DNA of 64,000 nucleotides. Source: Anastatus disparis (lineage: Eukaryota > Arthropoda > Insecta > Hymenoptera > Eupelmidae). Under the pieces are notes generated by a model that saw only the letters and a list, made by a program, of their open reading frames with translations, ran no database searches and was not told the origin of the DNA. A program made the position numbers and the translations under genes. The stretch covers positions 2,181,001 to 2,245,000 of the forward strand of contig JAFFSR010000307.1 of assembly GCA_017163975.1 (NCBI GenBank), read 5' to 3'. This document shows, piece by piece, positions 1-10,711 of the stretch; the first letter of the stretch is position 1; each line of letters opens with the position of its first letter.

Positions 1-15
1 TTTTTTAGTTACCGT

Positions 16-326
16 ACAATTTCTCAGCCAATTTCCAACAAATTGACTTCAAAATTTGCAGAGATCTTTAATTTATATATCTTCACAAGTTTATTGATTC
101 AGTTTTCTAAAAAAAATTAATCAAAAAAGGTTGGTTTGAAAAAAGTTGATAATAGTAGAAAAAATAGGTATTTTTTAAAAATTTTATGTAAGTAATTTTT
201 TTCAACATTCACTTGAGCTTGTCTTATCAAAATTCCAGGTGAGTAAACTTGTGAAAATACATAAATTAAAGATCTCTGCAAATTTTCAAGTGATTGGTTA
301 AAAATTGGCTGAGAAATCCTGCAGCA
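16..326. repeat. Foldback (inverted-repeat) element
   Basis: The sequence starting ATTTCTCAGCCAATTT near position 16 returns in reverse complement near 311-326. The inner parts also pair: the CTTCACAAGTTTA block on the left against TAAACTTGTGAA on the right, and GCAGAGATCTTTAATTTA against its complement. The arms are roughly 100 bp around a 100-bp loop. There is no coding capacity. It looks like a MITE; I did not identify a target duplication, and the left end is close to the window edge. Confidence 0.65.
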
Positions 327-723
327 ACTACAAAAATAGAAAAAATCAATTCATCGACAAGAGAAAAGAATTTTAACCATCAGATTAGGTCTTTTGAAAT
401 TATTCATGGATTAAAGCCTTATATTTATTATATATTCAAGATTAAAAAATGTTTCATCAATTAATATCGTAAGAAAAAAAAATTTATCATTACATTTAAA
501 TTTAATTTTTTTTAGACTTTATTTCAGGCTTGATACCTTAAATAAGAAAGCATGCACACTATCATTCGAGTGATATTCTATGCAGTCACTGAGCAGTATA
601 CAGAGATCTACCTGTGTGATATTGCATTCTCTTTTCGTTGATTAAAGCTGTGTAGATTTTTTAAAATAAAATTTTTCTGACATAAATTACATTGAAATCG
701 TTAGTAAGGAAAAATATTTTGTA

Positions 724-773
<50 letters not shown>

Positions 774-843
774 GTCTTATGTTCATATGTATAAATGTAT
801 ATATATGTATATATATCATATGTTAATATATATTATTTAATAT
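327..843. other. AT-rich spacer with (TA)n microsatellite
   Basis: No gene is visible. A (TA)n run lies at about 728-760, followed by an ATATGT-rich stretch. Low-complexity AT sequence otherwise. Confidence 0.6.
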
Positions 844-2641
844 TGTAACGGTAATTTACTACGCGTCACAAAAGAAATTAGAGTTTTAATTAAATTTAAT
901 ATTTAGCTAAAACTATGTACTTTTGTCAGAACACGGGGCTGCTAGAATTTATATCGAGTATGATAAACTAACAACAACTCCGGCAAAGCTAGTTAGTATG
1001 TTAGATTGATATGCGACGGGGTATTGTTCAGCTTGTTGCTGCGTGTCTCTCTCTCTCTCTCTCTCTCTCTCTTACCTGATCGAGAGACGCGATGCCGCTA
1101 GCACAGTTCTCCTTATTTTTGTTCTGTTTAACTTTTCTAGTTGAACCTATTAAATATTTTATATAGAAACATATGTATTTTACTATAATAGAAAAATAAG
1201 GACCGCGGAGGCGTCGGGGTAAGCAACAGATACAGGCTTATTGTATGATATACATATAGAGCAGACAAAATAAAGATTTTATATTTAAAAAGGATTTATT
1301 AAAAATAATAAAGAAAAATACAAAATTAATATTTAAAACACGAATGATTAAATGAAAATAATTAAGTAATATAATATTTTAATTACGGTAAAAATATTCT
1401 CTAGAAAGAGATAGCAATAGGGAGGGACGCGACGCGAGCTAAGATATCTCGTACGCTCGAACGCACGCTTGTTCTTTCTACGCCAGAAGTTTCTTCGAGA
1501 CAAGAAACTTTTGGTTAACAAAATCTTATAACAACTTACAATACAGCGTAGAGGCCTCTTTTTCTGTGTAGCGAAAATCAACCGACGTTGGCCAACGGAT
1601 GTAATATATGTTACGCCTGATCGCTGCGACTCGTGAATCCAGCCAAAGTCAAAATAATCTCTAACACAGCCTGGATAAGATACACGTGTCTCTTTCGATC
1701 GAAGATCTCCTTTTCCCTTTTTCTTACACAGAACTAAGAATGACACTACACCAGGGGGGTTATTCACTAACTTTTTAACGATAACGATTGACTTAACGTT
1801 TCGACGTCGAAAAGCGTTAAGGACTCTACTTTTTCAAGTAATCAATAAACACATATGAAAAAATGTTTTAGCTTATTATTAAATCTTTTACAACAGACAT
1901 TTACAAAATAAATATTCAAAATTAAAAGAATTTCAAACAATTATTACATCAAAATAAACATGATTACAAAAAAAATTGTTTAAGTTTTTGACATATTTAT
2001 ACGCAAATAAATTATAATTTTACTAGTTTTTTTGTAGATTTATATTAGATCTTGTATTATGAAAACTTAAGTAATATTTTATAACTTATTTAATTTTATA
2101 TGCTACTAATTATATATCCAAAATAATAATTAGAAAAAATATCATGATCCACTCATTTTAAATCCCAATACAGAAAAAAAGGAATTTTAACAACATTTGC
2201 CTTAAAACACACAACACGTAACATTCATATTAGAAATATATCTGTATTCATGTTTCTATTATATATTCTTTTAACTCAACATTATCCAAGCCAACATTTT
2301 TATTTTGAAAGACAAAATTTTAAAAACTAATATTTTTAAGTTCAGCAGCAAACTTAACAATTCAATCGAGAAACTGTAGTTGATGCTATAGAATATAAAA
2401 TGCAAATTTAGATTAATATATAATTTTATTGAAAAACGTTTTTTATTGGTGATAAGATAAGTTTATTTAAAACAATATTTATATTATTTTTTTCTGTTCG
2501 TTTTTATTAAAGTACATATAAGTCACTTTAAAACCTGCAGATCCAATTGAATTTTAAATTATACACAATTTACCATTTAACCATGTATGATTACAAATAA
2601 TTTTTATGATTACTAATGTAAATAATAATAAAATAATGTTC

Positions 2642-2690
<49 letters not shown>

Positions 2691-3346
2691 TATATACATA
2701 CACTGACAGTAAAGATATCTCGATTCTCTTAGATGTAACTTAAAATCTGTGAAGCAAGAAATTAATTTAAACATCTAGTTACCTACATCTAAGAAATTAT
2801 TATTCCATTTGAATGATCAAATCAAGTCGGCGTAATTCTTTTGTTTCTAGAAATCTTTTCTGTCAATGCATATACATATGTTATGCATAATATACCGTTT
2901 TACAATTTAACGTACGATTTACAACTGAGCTTCAAATTGGTTGTAAAATTTGTCGATAAAATCGACTTAGCGCTTCAGTTTAGAACATTTTCGTCGTTAC
3001 GTCAACATGATCTCTGATAACGTTCGCGATATTCGATAGTATTTGATGAAAAATGATTACTGCGCATGCGCGCGTCGGCGTTAAGCTTGCCGTTAGACGT
3101 TACGATATTACTGAATAAGCCCCCTGCGAATTAATCGAGTAAAAATCGAATAAAGTCGAGAAATCAGATTAAGGTACGCGCTTGTAGGCCGTTGAATCAA
3201 GTCTGAAGCGCCGCGGCTTCTCTTCCCTCTCATGCACGTCGATTGACGCCTTACAAAACCAGCATATGACGGCGCTCGTGACAGCACACCGAGTTAAATT
3301 AATTACAACAGCACGCGAGATTCGAACACGGTAGAATACCGTGGCA
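844..3346 (-). repeat. Solo LTR, gypsy-type family, split by a later insertion
   Basis: This is a diverged third copy of the LTR family at 11399-12719 and 50968-52287. Shared landmarks are TGTAACGGTAATTTACTACG at the left edge, the CACGG-GCTGCTAGAATTTAT block, the (CT)n tract at 1047-1071, GGACCGCGGAGGCGTCGG near 1201, and the right edge ACACGGTAGAATACCGTGGCA. Orientation follows the copy that is joined to gag, so the LTR reads on the minus strand. It is flanked by ATAT on both sides, as expected of a 4-bp duplication. No internal region is attached, so it is a solo LTR. A 1.4-kb element sits inside it; minus that insert the LTR is about 1.13 kb. Confidence 0.75.
1752..3126. mobile_element. 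CAGGGG-terminated element inside the LTR
   Basis: The ends are imperfect inverted repeats: CAGGGGGGTTATTCACTAA on the left, and on the right the complement of CAGGGGGCTTATTCAGTAA. CAGGGG termini are typical of hAT transposons, but I could not find the matching 8-bp target duplication, so the superfamily is uncertain. The 1.37-kb interior is AT-rich, carries a (TA)n tract at about 2649-2690 and no credible reading frame. Both ends are GC-rich with repeated TTAACG motifs. LTR-type sequence continues on both sides, so this insertion is younger than the LTR. Confidence 0.6.
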
Positions 3347-3407
3347 ATATGAGTAATGTTACAATATTATTGTATGTATAAATTGTGTATATATATATAT
3401 ATATATA

Positions 3408-3450
3408 CTAGGGGGGGTGCTCCCCTGCTCGCTACAGGTAACTCCTGTTG
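3408..3450 (-). mobile_element. Helitron-like 3' terminus (hairpin + CTAG)
   Basis: Read on the minus strand this ends GGGGAGCACCCCCC-CTAG followed by T, i.e. a GC-rich hairpin abutting CTAG at an A/T junction. That is the known layout of a Helitron 3' end. A closely related terminus lies at 3983-4025. A (TA)n run adjoins the end. The element body would extend rightwards; no gene is seen in it. Confidence 0.5.
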
Positions 3451-3932
3451 CCAGACGCTTCAGTGAGTTACCAGGGTAAGATCGGCAGGAGTTGGAGGGA
3501 TTGGACGGTGGAAAGTAAAGGAAAGTAACCGGGTTTAACGCGTTTGGTTATACTAGGAAGTACCTTGGCTTTATTGTACTCATAAAACTCATGTACAATG
3601 ACGATTACAAATATGAAATAATAATAATGTATTAATCAAAACTAAACCTAATATTTTTACATAATACAAATAAACTAAACCTAACCTTAATGAAATATGA
3701 TTCACAAAAGTAATTTGGTTCTTTGTTTAGATCGGCCACTTGACGGCTTTTTAATAAATGAATCAAATCAATTAATAATCTTTACAGAATCTAAATTATT
3801 AGTTTGAGTTTAACTAACAGATTCTACGGCCTCGACGGTCTAAATTATACCAGCGGCTTTTACCTGCAACAATGTGCAAAATCAAAAAGAGACAAGTGAT
3901 TAATAATTAATACAATATTATTGTATGTATAA

Positions 3933-3982
<50 letters not shown>
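3451..3982. other. Non-coding stretch between two Helitron-like ends
   Basis: No gene is seen. The 3'-flanking string ACAATATTATTGTATGTATA followed by AATTGT and (TA)n occurs at 3360-3407 and again at 3910-3982, immediately left of each CTAG terminus. The ends therefore form a direct repeat about 570 bp apart, meaning either tandem copies or one element with microsatellite-bearing ends. Confidence 0.5.
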
Positions 3983-3983
<1 letters not shown>

Positions 3984-4025
3984 TAGGGGGGGTACCCCCC
4001 TGCTCGCTCCGCTCGCCAACCCCTT
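3983..4025 (-). mobile_element. Second Helitron-like 3' terminus
   Basis: On the minus strand the sequence ends in a perfect GGGGGGTACCCCCC palindrome then CTAG-T. A GCGAGCGGAGCGAGC motif precedes it. It resembles the end at 3408-3450 and, in layout, the one at 16643. Confidence 0.5.
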
Positions 4026-4033
4026 ATTTGTTA

Positions 4034-4663
4034 CACAGGCCCACAAAATAAAAAAAAATGTCTGAACTTTTGACCGGACATACATATTCCCATGTATTTT
4101 TCGACGCTGAATCCGAATCTGTAATAAAAATATAGGGCTTTCCTACCTTTTCTCAGAGTTTTATTGAAAAAACCTCATTTTTTACGGTTTTTTTGCGGTT
4201 TTTCGAGTCTAGAAAAAACAAATCATGAGATACGGTTAATTGGACTTCAAAATCGAATTCTACGGGAAAAAATACACGGGAAACCATACCTTCAAATTTT
4301 TTTAACGCGATTCTAGTCCTCTGTATGGGGCTGAAAAGATGAGGAAATCGGTAAAAGTCGAAATTTTGCCTAAAATGGATTTAAACAATATTAAAATTTA
4401 ATCATGCGTCTTTTGAAGAGTCGATAAACATTGGAAATACTATCCTGGGGGTTTTTCAGATTGCTGATCATGAATTTGAAGTCAGATTGTGTAAAAACTA
4501 CTTCTAGAGGGCGGTGACAAGAACTGTATATGGTAAATTTATCGATTTTTTAAAAATTTTACGTCTGAAATACTAATTTTAGAGTCTTTCACAGCATTGA
4601 CTGTAAATTCAAGATACTAACTTAGCCTATTGTGTACGTTAAACTTATCATTTTGTCTATGTT

Positions 4664-4697
<34 letters not shown>

Positions 4698-6000
4698 GAT
4701 GTTTTTTTAAATTGGCTTACGCTTACGTACACGTTTCTCTTCGAATGACCGATGTAGTGGATTTCTGACACGTTTTTGTCCTTTTTTCGCAGCTGTTTCT
4801 CTTTTTATCATCCAGCAGTAATCTGCTAACATGTTGATACCCCAGTTTCCTTGAAATCTACGTTCAAACTCCTTTAAATCTTGGTGAAATCGTTCACCAT
4901 GCTCTTCACTAAAGTCTCCGTTATTTTCAGGAAACTGATCAACGTGTGAATCAAGAAAATAAAGTTTTAAGTTCATTAGACAACCCAATTTTTCAAAATT
5001 ACGTACCATTCTTTTCACAATAGCTTTATAATTCGTGTCTTTGGCATTACCCAAAAATTTCGTCGATACCTCTTTAAAACTTAACCATGCTGCCTTTTCA
5101 ACATCAGTCATGCTTTGTTCAAAGTTTTCGTCTCTAAATAAAGTTCGGATTTCAGGACCATCAAAAATACCTTCATTTAATTTAGCATCAGATTTATGGG
5201 GAAATACTTTGCTTATATATTGGAAGCATTGACCGTCCTTGTCCAAAGCTTTAACTAATTGCTTTATCAATCCAAGCTTTATATGCAGAGGCGGTATCAA
5301 AATTTTCGAAGGATTAACGAGTGGATCTTTTATAACATTCTGTTTTCCAGGCTCAAACGATTCTCTTGATGGCCAAATTTTCTTTTTATAGTGTTTTTCT
5401 CTATCTCTGCTATCAAACATGCATAAATAACATGGGTACTTCGTAAATCCAGATTGTTGTCCAAGTATCATAGATAAAATCTTTAAATCGCCACATATTT
5501 GCCATTTATGTTCTCTATATTTTATTTTCGTTAAAAGTAGTTCAAGATTGGAATACTCTTCTTTAAGTACGTTGAATGTGCTAATGGTATAGGAGCATAT
5601 TTATTTGTGATATTGAGGAGTACTGCTTTAAGGCTGCGCTTTGATGAATCAATGAATAGTCGCCAATTTTCAGGTTTGTATATGTTGGGTTTCAATTCAT
5701 CAATAAGACCTTTCACGTCCGTGCAATAAACCATATTAGAATCATTCTTGAAATAATTTCTAAAGCGCTCTTCTCGATTACGATATGCACATACTTTAGT
5801 ACCCTTTGTCAACATATTTCGTCTCTTAAACTCTGAAGCCATAAACTCTGATTGTTCCTTAGATAAACCACTCTTTCTAAATAAATCGTTCAGACTTTTT
5901 TGATCAAACTTTTCAACAGTTCGTTCTTCACCCTTAGGAATATACTCTTCATCACTATCCAGAGAATGTTCTTCAGGTGAACTTAGATCTTCTTCATTTG
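4034..6000 (-). repeat. Left arm of giant palindrome
   Basis: This 1.97-kb arm is nearly identical in reverse complement to 7148-9106. The outer edge of both arms is CACAGGCCCACAAAA, also the edge of the third, diverged copy at 46029. Homology stops abruptly at 6000/7148. Only a handful of substitutions and small indels separate the arms, so this duplication is recent. The arm holds the 3' part of a transposon gene and about 650 bp of 3' non-coding sequence, including a (CT)n tract at 4669-4694. Confidence 0.9.
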
Positions 6001-6100
6001 GTGTGTTTGTGTCAGAGACAATTTGATCTGTCAATTTTTTATTTATACTTATTCTGTTGTAAAACTGGGTACTGTTGTTTAGAAATGAATTCGGTTTCAT
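4707..6100 (-). pseudogene. Uncharacterised transposon protein, copy 1 (5'-truncated, frameshifted)
   Basis: I recognise this as a widespread but uncharacterised arthropod/cnidarian transposon-associated protein; its biochemical role is unknown to me. Two reading frames cover it. The upstream part (6100-5531) has an acidic serine-rich stretch (SSPEEHSLDSDEEYIPKG). The downstream part (5471-4707) has CYLCMFDSRDR, the HGERFHQDLKEFERRFQGNW block and ADYCWMIKRE, ending in a basic KRVRKRKP tail. A one-base deletion near 5566, relative to the third copy, breaks the frame, and copy 2 has the same defect. Sequence upstream of 6000 differs from copy 2, so the N-terminal 38 codons here are probably unrelated. 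Confidence 0.8.
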
Positions 6101-6194
6101 TTTAAAGCTCCGTTCAGTTAATCACTGTTGTACACTGTCATTGATCTTAAAGCATTGTTTATAAACGAATGGGACTTATGATCTTTTTCCAAAG

Positions 6195-6260
<66 letters not shown>

Positions 6261-7147
6261 TACTCTATAAGGGTACCTAAAAAAAACCTGCTGCTGCGAA
6301 GTATTGGTCACGATGACAACTGCCCTGAAAATGGGATGTGTAGAATGATTCGGTGTACTCAATACTTTGCAGTAACGAACCCAGCGGAGGCGCGCTGTCC
6401 TGCAGGGGAGCACTAGGATGTGAGAATGATGCCGTAGTGTGTCCGACGACGAGTTGACATTGTCCTCGTCAAAGTCGGAAAGCTCTCATACTTAGGCCTG
6501 GGGAGGTATGAGAGTTATCACCCCTAGGACGGCGGACTCACCTGCGATCGGAACAGGATTCCTAGTGTGTGGGGTTTAATTCAACAATATGGCTAATTCA
6601 AATTTTCAACCTTTTTTAAACTGCGCTGGTACATCCAATAACAGTTTTAACCATACGTGTAATGGATCTCAAGATAATTTCTGTTATGTATGTTCAGAAT
6701 ATATTGGACAACGAAACAAAAGAAAAATCACAGATAATATTAATTTTATCTATCAAAAATGTTTTGATATTGAGATTTCTCAACAGGATAAAATTTGGGT
6801 TCCTCATTATATATGATCTTCATGTTATGCCATGATGAATCGATACAACACCAGTCAGGCTAGGTCCAAATTAAAATTTACTATACCTACAAAGTGGAAG
6901 GAACCAAAAGATGAAAATGATTGCTATTTTTGTTTAACAAAGATACAAGGTTTAGACAAGATACAGAAAAAAGGAATAGTATATCCTAATACTTCTTGTA
7001 TAGAATTTCCATCCAAGAATTTTATAGATATTTTTGAAAATAAAGATTCGAGAGATAGTTTTACAACAGGCTTAGGGAATCAAAATGTAGATGAAAACTC
7101 GACAGATGAAACAACTGAAAATCTGATTGCCGCAGACGGAAGCTCAT
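6001..7147. other. Spacer (loop) of the giant palindrome
   Basis: This 1.15-kb unique segment separates the arms. It includes a long (TA)n tract (about 6197-6256), a GC-rich structured stretch (6411-6567) and the N-terminal coding part of copy 2 (6589-7147). The spacer side next to copy 1 does not match the corresponding side of copy 2, so the inversion event also deleted the 5' part of copy 1. Confidence 0.75.
6411..6567. other. GC-rich structured block bounded by an 8-bp inverted repeat
   Basis: CACTAGGA at 6411 pairs with TCCTAGTG at 6560-6567. Inside are two hairpins: CCGACGACGAG (6443-6453) with CTCGTCAAAGTCGG (6465-6478), and CTCTCATAC (6483-6491) with GGTATGAGAG (6505-6514). Base composition is far above the surroundings. 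It lies directly upstream of the start at 6589. It may be the 5' leader of the element or an unrelated small structured insertion; I could not match it to a known snRNA. Confidence 0.4.
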
Positions 7148-8441
7148 CAAATGAAGAAGATCTAAGTTCACCTGAAGAACATTCTCTGGATAGTGATGAA
7201 GAGTATATTCCTAAGGGTGAAGAACGAACTGTTGAAAAGTTTGATCAAAAAAGTCTGAACGATTTATTTAGAAAGAGTGGTTTATCTAAGGAACAATCAG
7301 AGTTTATGGCTTCAGAGTTTAAGAGACGAAATATGTTGACAAAGGGTACTAAAGTATGTGCATATCGTAATCGAGAAGAGCGCTTTAGAAATTATTTCAA
7401 GAATGATTCTAATATGGTTTATTGCACGGACGTGAAAGGTCTTATTGATGAATTGAAACCCAACATATACAAACCTGAAAATTGGCGACTATTCATTGAT
7501 TCATCAAAGCGCAGCCTTAAAGCAGTACTCCTCAATATCACAAATAAATATGCTCCTATACCATTAGCACATTCAACGTACTTAAAGAAGAGTATTCCAA
7601 TCTTGAACTACTTTTAACGAAAATAAAATATAGAGAACATAAATGGCAAATATGTGGCGATTTAAAGATTTTATCTATGATACTTGGACAACAATCTGGA
7701 TTTACGAAGTACCCATGTTATTTATGCATGTTTGATAGCAGAGATAGAGAAAAACACTATAAAAAGAAAATTTGGCCATCAAGAGAATCGTTTGAGCCTG
7801 GAAAACAGAATGTTATAAAAGATCCACTCGTTAATCCTTCGAAAATTTTGATACCGCCTCTGCATATAAAGCTTGGATTGATAAAGCAATTAGTTAAAGC
7901 TTTGGACAAGGACGTTCAATGCTTCCAATATATAAGCAAAGTATTTCCCCATAAATCTGATGCTAAATTAAATGAAGGTATTTTTGATGGTCCTGAAATC
8001 CGAACTTTATTTAGAGACGAAAACTTTGAACAAAGCATGACTGATGTTGAAAAGGCAGCATGGTTAAGTTTTAAAGAGGTATCGACGAAATTTTTGGGTA
8101 ATGCCAAAGACACGAATTATAAAGCTATTGTGAAAAGAATGGTACGTAATTTTGAAAAATTGGGTTGTCTAATGAACTTAAAACTTCATTTTCTTGATTC
8201 ACACGTTGATCAGTTTCCTGAAAATAACGGAGACTTTAGTGAAGAGCATGGTGAACGATTTCACCAAGATTTAAAGGAGTTTGAACGTAGATTTCAAAGG
8301 AAACTGGGGTATCAACATGTTAGCAGATTACTGCTGGATGATAAAAAGAGAAACAGCTGCGAAAAAGGACAAAAACGTGTCAGAAATCCACTACATCGGC
8401 CATTCGAAGAGAAACGTGTACGTAAGCGTAAGCCAATTTAA
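6589..8441 (+). pseudogene. Uncharacterised transposon protein, copy 2 (most complete, disabled)
   Basis: The fullest copy of the family. The N-terminal part (6589-6816) shows a cysteine pair (CYVCSEY) and the WVPH motif, then a TGA at 6814-6816. The neighbouring sequence and family pattern suggest that this stop replaces a cysteine codon. The frame continues from 6817 with the block FTIPTKWKEPKDENDCYFC and the acidic serine-rich region. A one-base deletion near 7582 shifts it; the body then reads from 7677 with CYLCMFDSRDR and ERFHQDLKEFERRF. Near the C-terminus an extra A (about 8296) and a missing A (about 8364) shift the frame locally and restore it. The paired cysteines suggest a zinc-binding N-terminus; the function is unknown. 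Confidence 0.8.
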
Positions 8442-9106
8442 AAAAACATCGGAAGAGAGAGAGAGAGAGAGAGACAAACATAGACAAAATGTTAAGTTTA
8501 ACGTACACAATAGGCTAAGTTAATATCTTGAATTTACAGTCAATGCTGTGAAAGACTCTAAAATTAGTATTTCAGACGTAAAATTTTTAAAAAATCGATA
8601 AATTTACCATATACAGTTCTTGTCACCGCCCTCTAGAAGTAGTTTTTACACAATCTGACTTCAAATTCATGATCAGCGATCTGAAAAACCCCCAGGATAG
8701 TATTTCCAATGTTTATCGACTCTTCAAAAGACGCATGATTAAATTTTAATATTGTTTAAATCCATTTTAGGCAAAATTTCGACTTTTACCGATTTCCTCA
8801 TCTTTTCAGCCCTATACAGAGGACTAGAATCGCGTTAAAAAAATTTGAAGGTATGGTTTCCCGTGTATTTTTTCCCGTAGAATTCGATTTTGAAGTCCAA
8901 TTAACCGTATCTCATGATTTGTTTTTTCTAGACTCGAAAAACCGCAAAAAAACCGTAAAAAATGAGGTTTTTTCAATAAAACTCTGAGAAAAGGTAGAAA
9001 AACCCTATATTTTTATTACAGATTCGGATTCAGCGTCGAAAAATACATGGGAATATGTATGTCCGGTCAAAAGTTCAGACATTTTTTTTCATTTTGTGGG
9101 CCTGTG
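7148..9106 (+). repeat. Right arm of giant palindrome
   Basis: Reverse complement of 4034-6000. The 3' non-coding part, the (GA)n tract at 8454-8474 and the outer terminus TTTTGTGGGCCTGTG are all conserved. Visible protein-level differences from the left arm are few (for example DG versus DV, LYF versus LHF, HRS versus HRP). Confidence 0.9.
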
Positions 9107-9196
9107 TTATTTTTTACTTGCATTTTCTTAATAATAACGGCATTTTCCAATTTTTTATTTTTAATTTGTACCATTCTCTCATATTCATTATATTGT
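9107..9196. other. Short AT-rich junction
   Basis: Nothing recognisable apart from the target duplication of the next element, ATATTGT at 9190-9196. Confidence 0.5.
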
Positions 9197-9421
9197 CAAC
9201 GAAGATAGACGCTTATAGAAGCGTACTTCTGGGTTAAATTTTTCGTCCGATACGCTGGGTAACACTTTAACATTGTTTGTATATCTATACATATGAAAAA
9301 TTTGATATATATAGATATAAAAATACATGGGATCTAGTGGCACCCTCAGTAGCTGGGTAACTCATTTTTGGCAGAAATTTCCCATTTAAGAGTACGCTTC
9401 TATAAGCGTCTATCTTCGTTG
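9197..9421. mobile_element. 225-bp MITE with 30-bp TIRs
   Basis: The ends are perfect inverted repeats of about 30 bp beginning CAACGAAGATAGACGCTTAT. The element is flanked by ATATTGT at 9190-9196 and 9422-9428, a 7-bp direct duplication (the ends can be drawn one base differently). It has no coding capacity. Perfect TIRs and an intact duplication suggest recent insertion. The superfamily is not assigned. Confidence 0.85.
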
Positions 9422-9429
9422 ATATTGTT

Positions 9430-10331
9430 CACTAATAACTCTTCTATAAGTTTTTTTTTGCGTAATTTTTCTTTTTCATGAAATTTCTCAATTTATTAGT
9501 ATCTCTATTTTCAAATAATTTTATTTTTTATATCTTAATATTTTCAATTTTTTTTATATTTATTTGGTTGTTTTTCTCTCATTTTTATGTAAGCTTTTTT
9601 CTTACTTATAGCTTCATTTGTACGTATTTGTTCCATTTTATCAGTACCCTTTTTTATCTTTGATTTCATTTTTGTTATTTTAGTATTTTTATATATGTTG
9701 GGTTGTTTTTTTTAATTTTTATATAATCTTCTTTTTTATGTGGAGCTTCATTCACACGTATTTGTACCAATTAATCAATTCTTATTTTTTCTTTGAATTT
9801 CAATTTTGCTATCTTAGTATTTTCTAATTTCACTTCATATTTATTAAGAATTTTTTCTTTGATTTTCATATGAGCTTCTTTCTTACGTAAAGACTTATTC
9901 GCACGTATTTGTTCCAATTTATCAGTACTCATTGTTTTCTTGAATTTCAATTTTGTTATCTTGGTATCTTCTAATTTTTCTTCATATGTTTTTGATTGTT
10001 TTTTTTAAATTTTTATATAAGCTTCTTTCGTGCGTAAAGTCTCATTCGCACGTATTTGCTCAAATTTATCAGTACTCATTGTTTACTTGAATTGCCATTT
10101 TGTTATCTTAGTATTTTCTAATTTCTGTTTATATTTATTTGGTTGTCTTTTTTTCATTTTCATATAAGCTTTTTTCTTACGTAAAGTTTCTTGAACTCGT
10201 TTTAGTTCTAATTTATCATTACTTTTTTTTTCTTGCATTTCCATAATAATGTCTTTTTCTGAATTTTTTTTATATTTATGTGATTGTTCTGTTACCATTA
10301 TCCTATTAACGGGATGTCGGAGCTGCAGCAA
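9430..10331 (-). pseudogene. Lysine-rich tandem-repeat protein, degenerate
   Basis: On the minus strand, 147-bp direct repeats encode a 49-residue unit of the type MSTDKLEQIRANETLRKKEA followed by YMKIKKKQPNKY and LENTKITKLQFK. Unit landmarks fall at about 10101, 9954, 9807 and 9673. The copy nearest 10331 is the most intact (10331-10083); later units carry stops and frameshifts. The unit looks like a charged alpha-helical or coiled-coil repeat. Similar repeats head some insect transposon proteins (notably Helitron-like), but I see no linked catalytic domain here. Function unknown. Confidence 0.6.
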
Positions 10332-10711
10332 TTAAGTTTTGCTTTTTTTATTTCATCAATATTTTTTTAAATTTATAAATTAAACAAATATAATGACTTG
10401 TGCGCACTAAAGCTATATTAATAAAATAATTTTTGCTGAAATAAAAAATCATTCGGACTTGTTATTTTTTCATAAGCTTGGATTGGAAATTAGATAGCCA
10501 ACTCGATAAACCTAACCATATAATACGATGCATTGGAAGTTTTTAGTATAACTTTATATGTATAATATTTTGGTGGATTTCTTGAGTTGTCCTCACTAGA
10601 GTTTAATCCTACAAATTTTTACTTTGTAGCAAAAAACTTGATTAAACGCATCGTTTATTTATAAGCTAGGATTGGAAATATTATTAGAAGGCGGGCAGCT
10701 TTGTCATGCTG
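10314..10711. repeat. Dispersed ~400-bp repeat, copy A
   Basis: Matches 60574-60981 in the same orientation, from TATTAACGG-ATGTCGGAGCT at one end to GGCGG-CAGCTT-GTCATGCT at the other. It contains an internal near-duplicated motif ending AAGCTTGGATTGGAAAT / AAGCTAGGATTGGAAAT. No reading frame and no obvious terminal inverted repeat. It separates the repeat gene (9430-10331) from the fragment at 10684-11040. Confidence 0.75.

Noticed and set aside
1348..1767. 139-codon minus-strand frame
   Set aside because: It lies in the LTR and the edge of the inserted element, is basic and low in structure, and has no counterpart in the other LTR copies.
5035..5232. 65-codon frame on the opposite strand, mirrored at 7916-8113
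   Set aside because: Antisense shadow of the transposon gene in both arms.
6159..6413. 84-codon frame with an IYIYIY run
   Set aside because: Translation of a (TA)n microsatellite; the same applies to frames at 33084-33269, 41320-41583 and 57895-58125.
6411..6567. U1 snRNA gene
   Set aside because: Part of it (CACCTGCGAT...ATTCCTAGTG) recalls the U1 Sm region, but the ATACTTACCTG 5' end and the stem-loops do not match.
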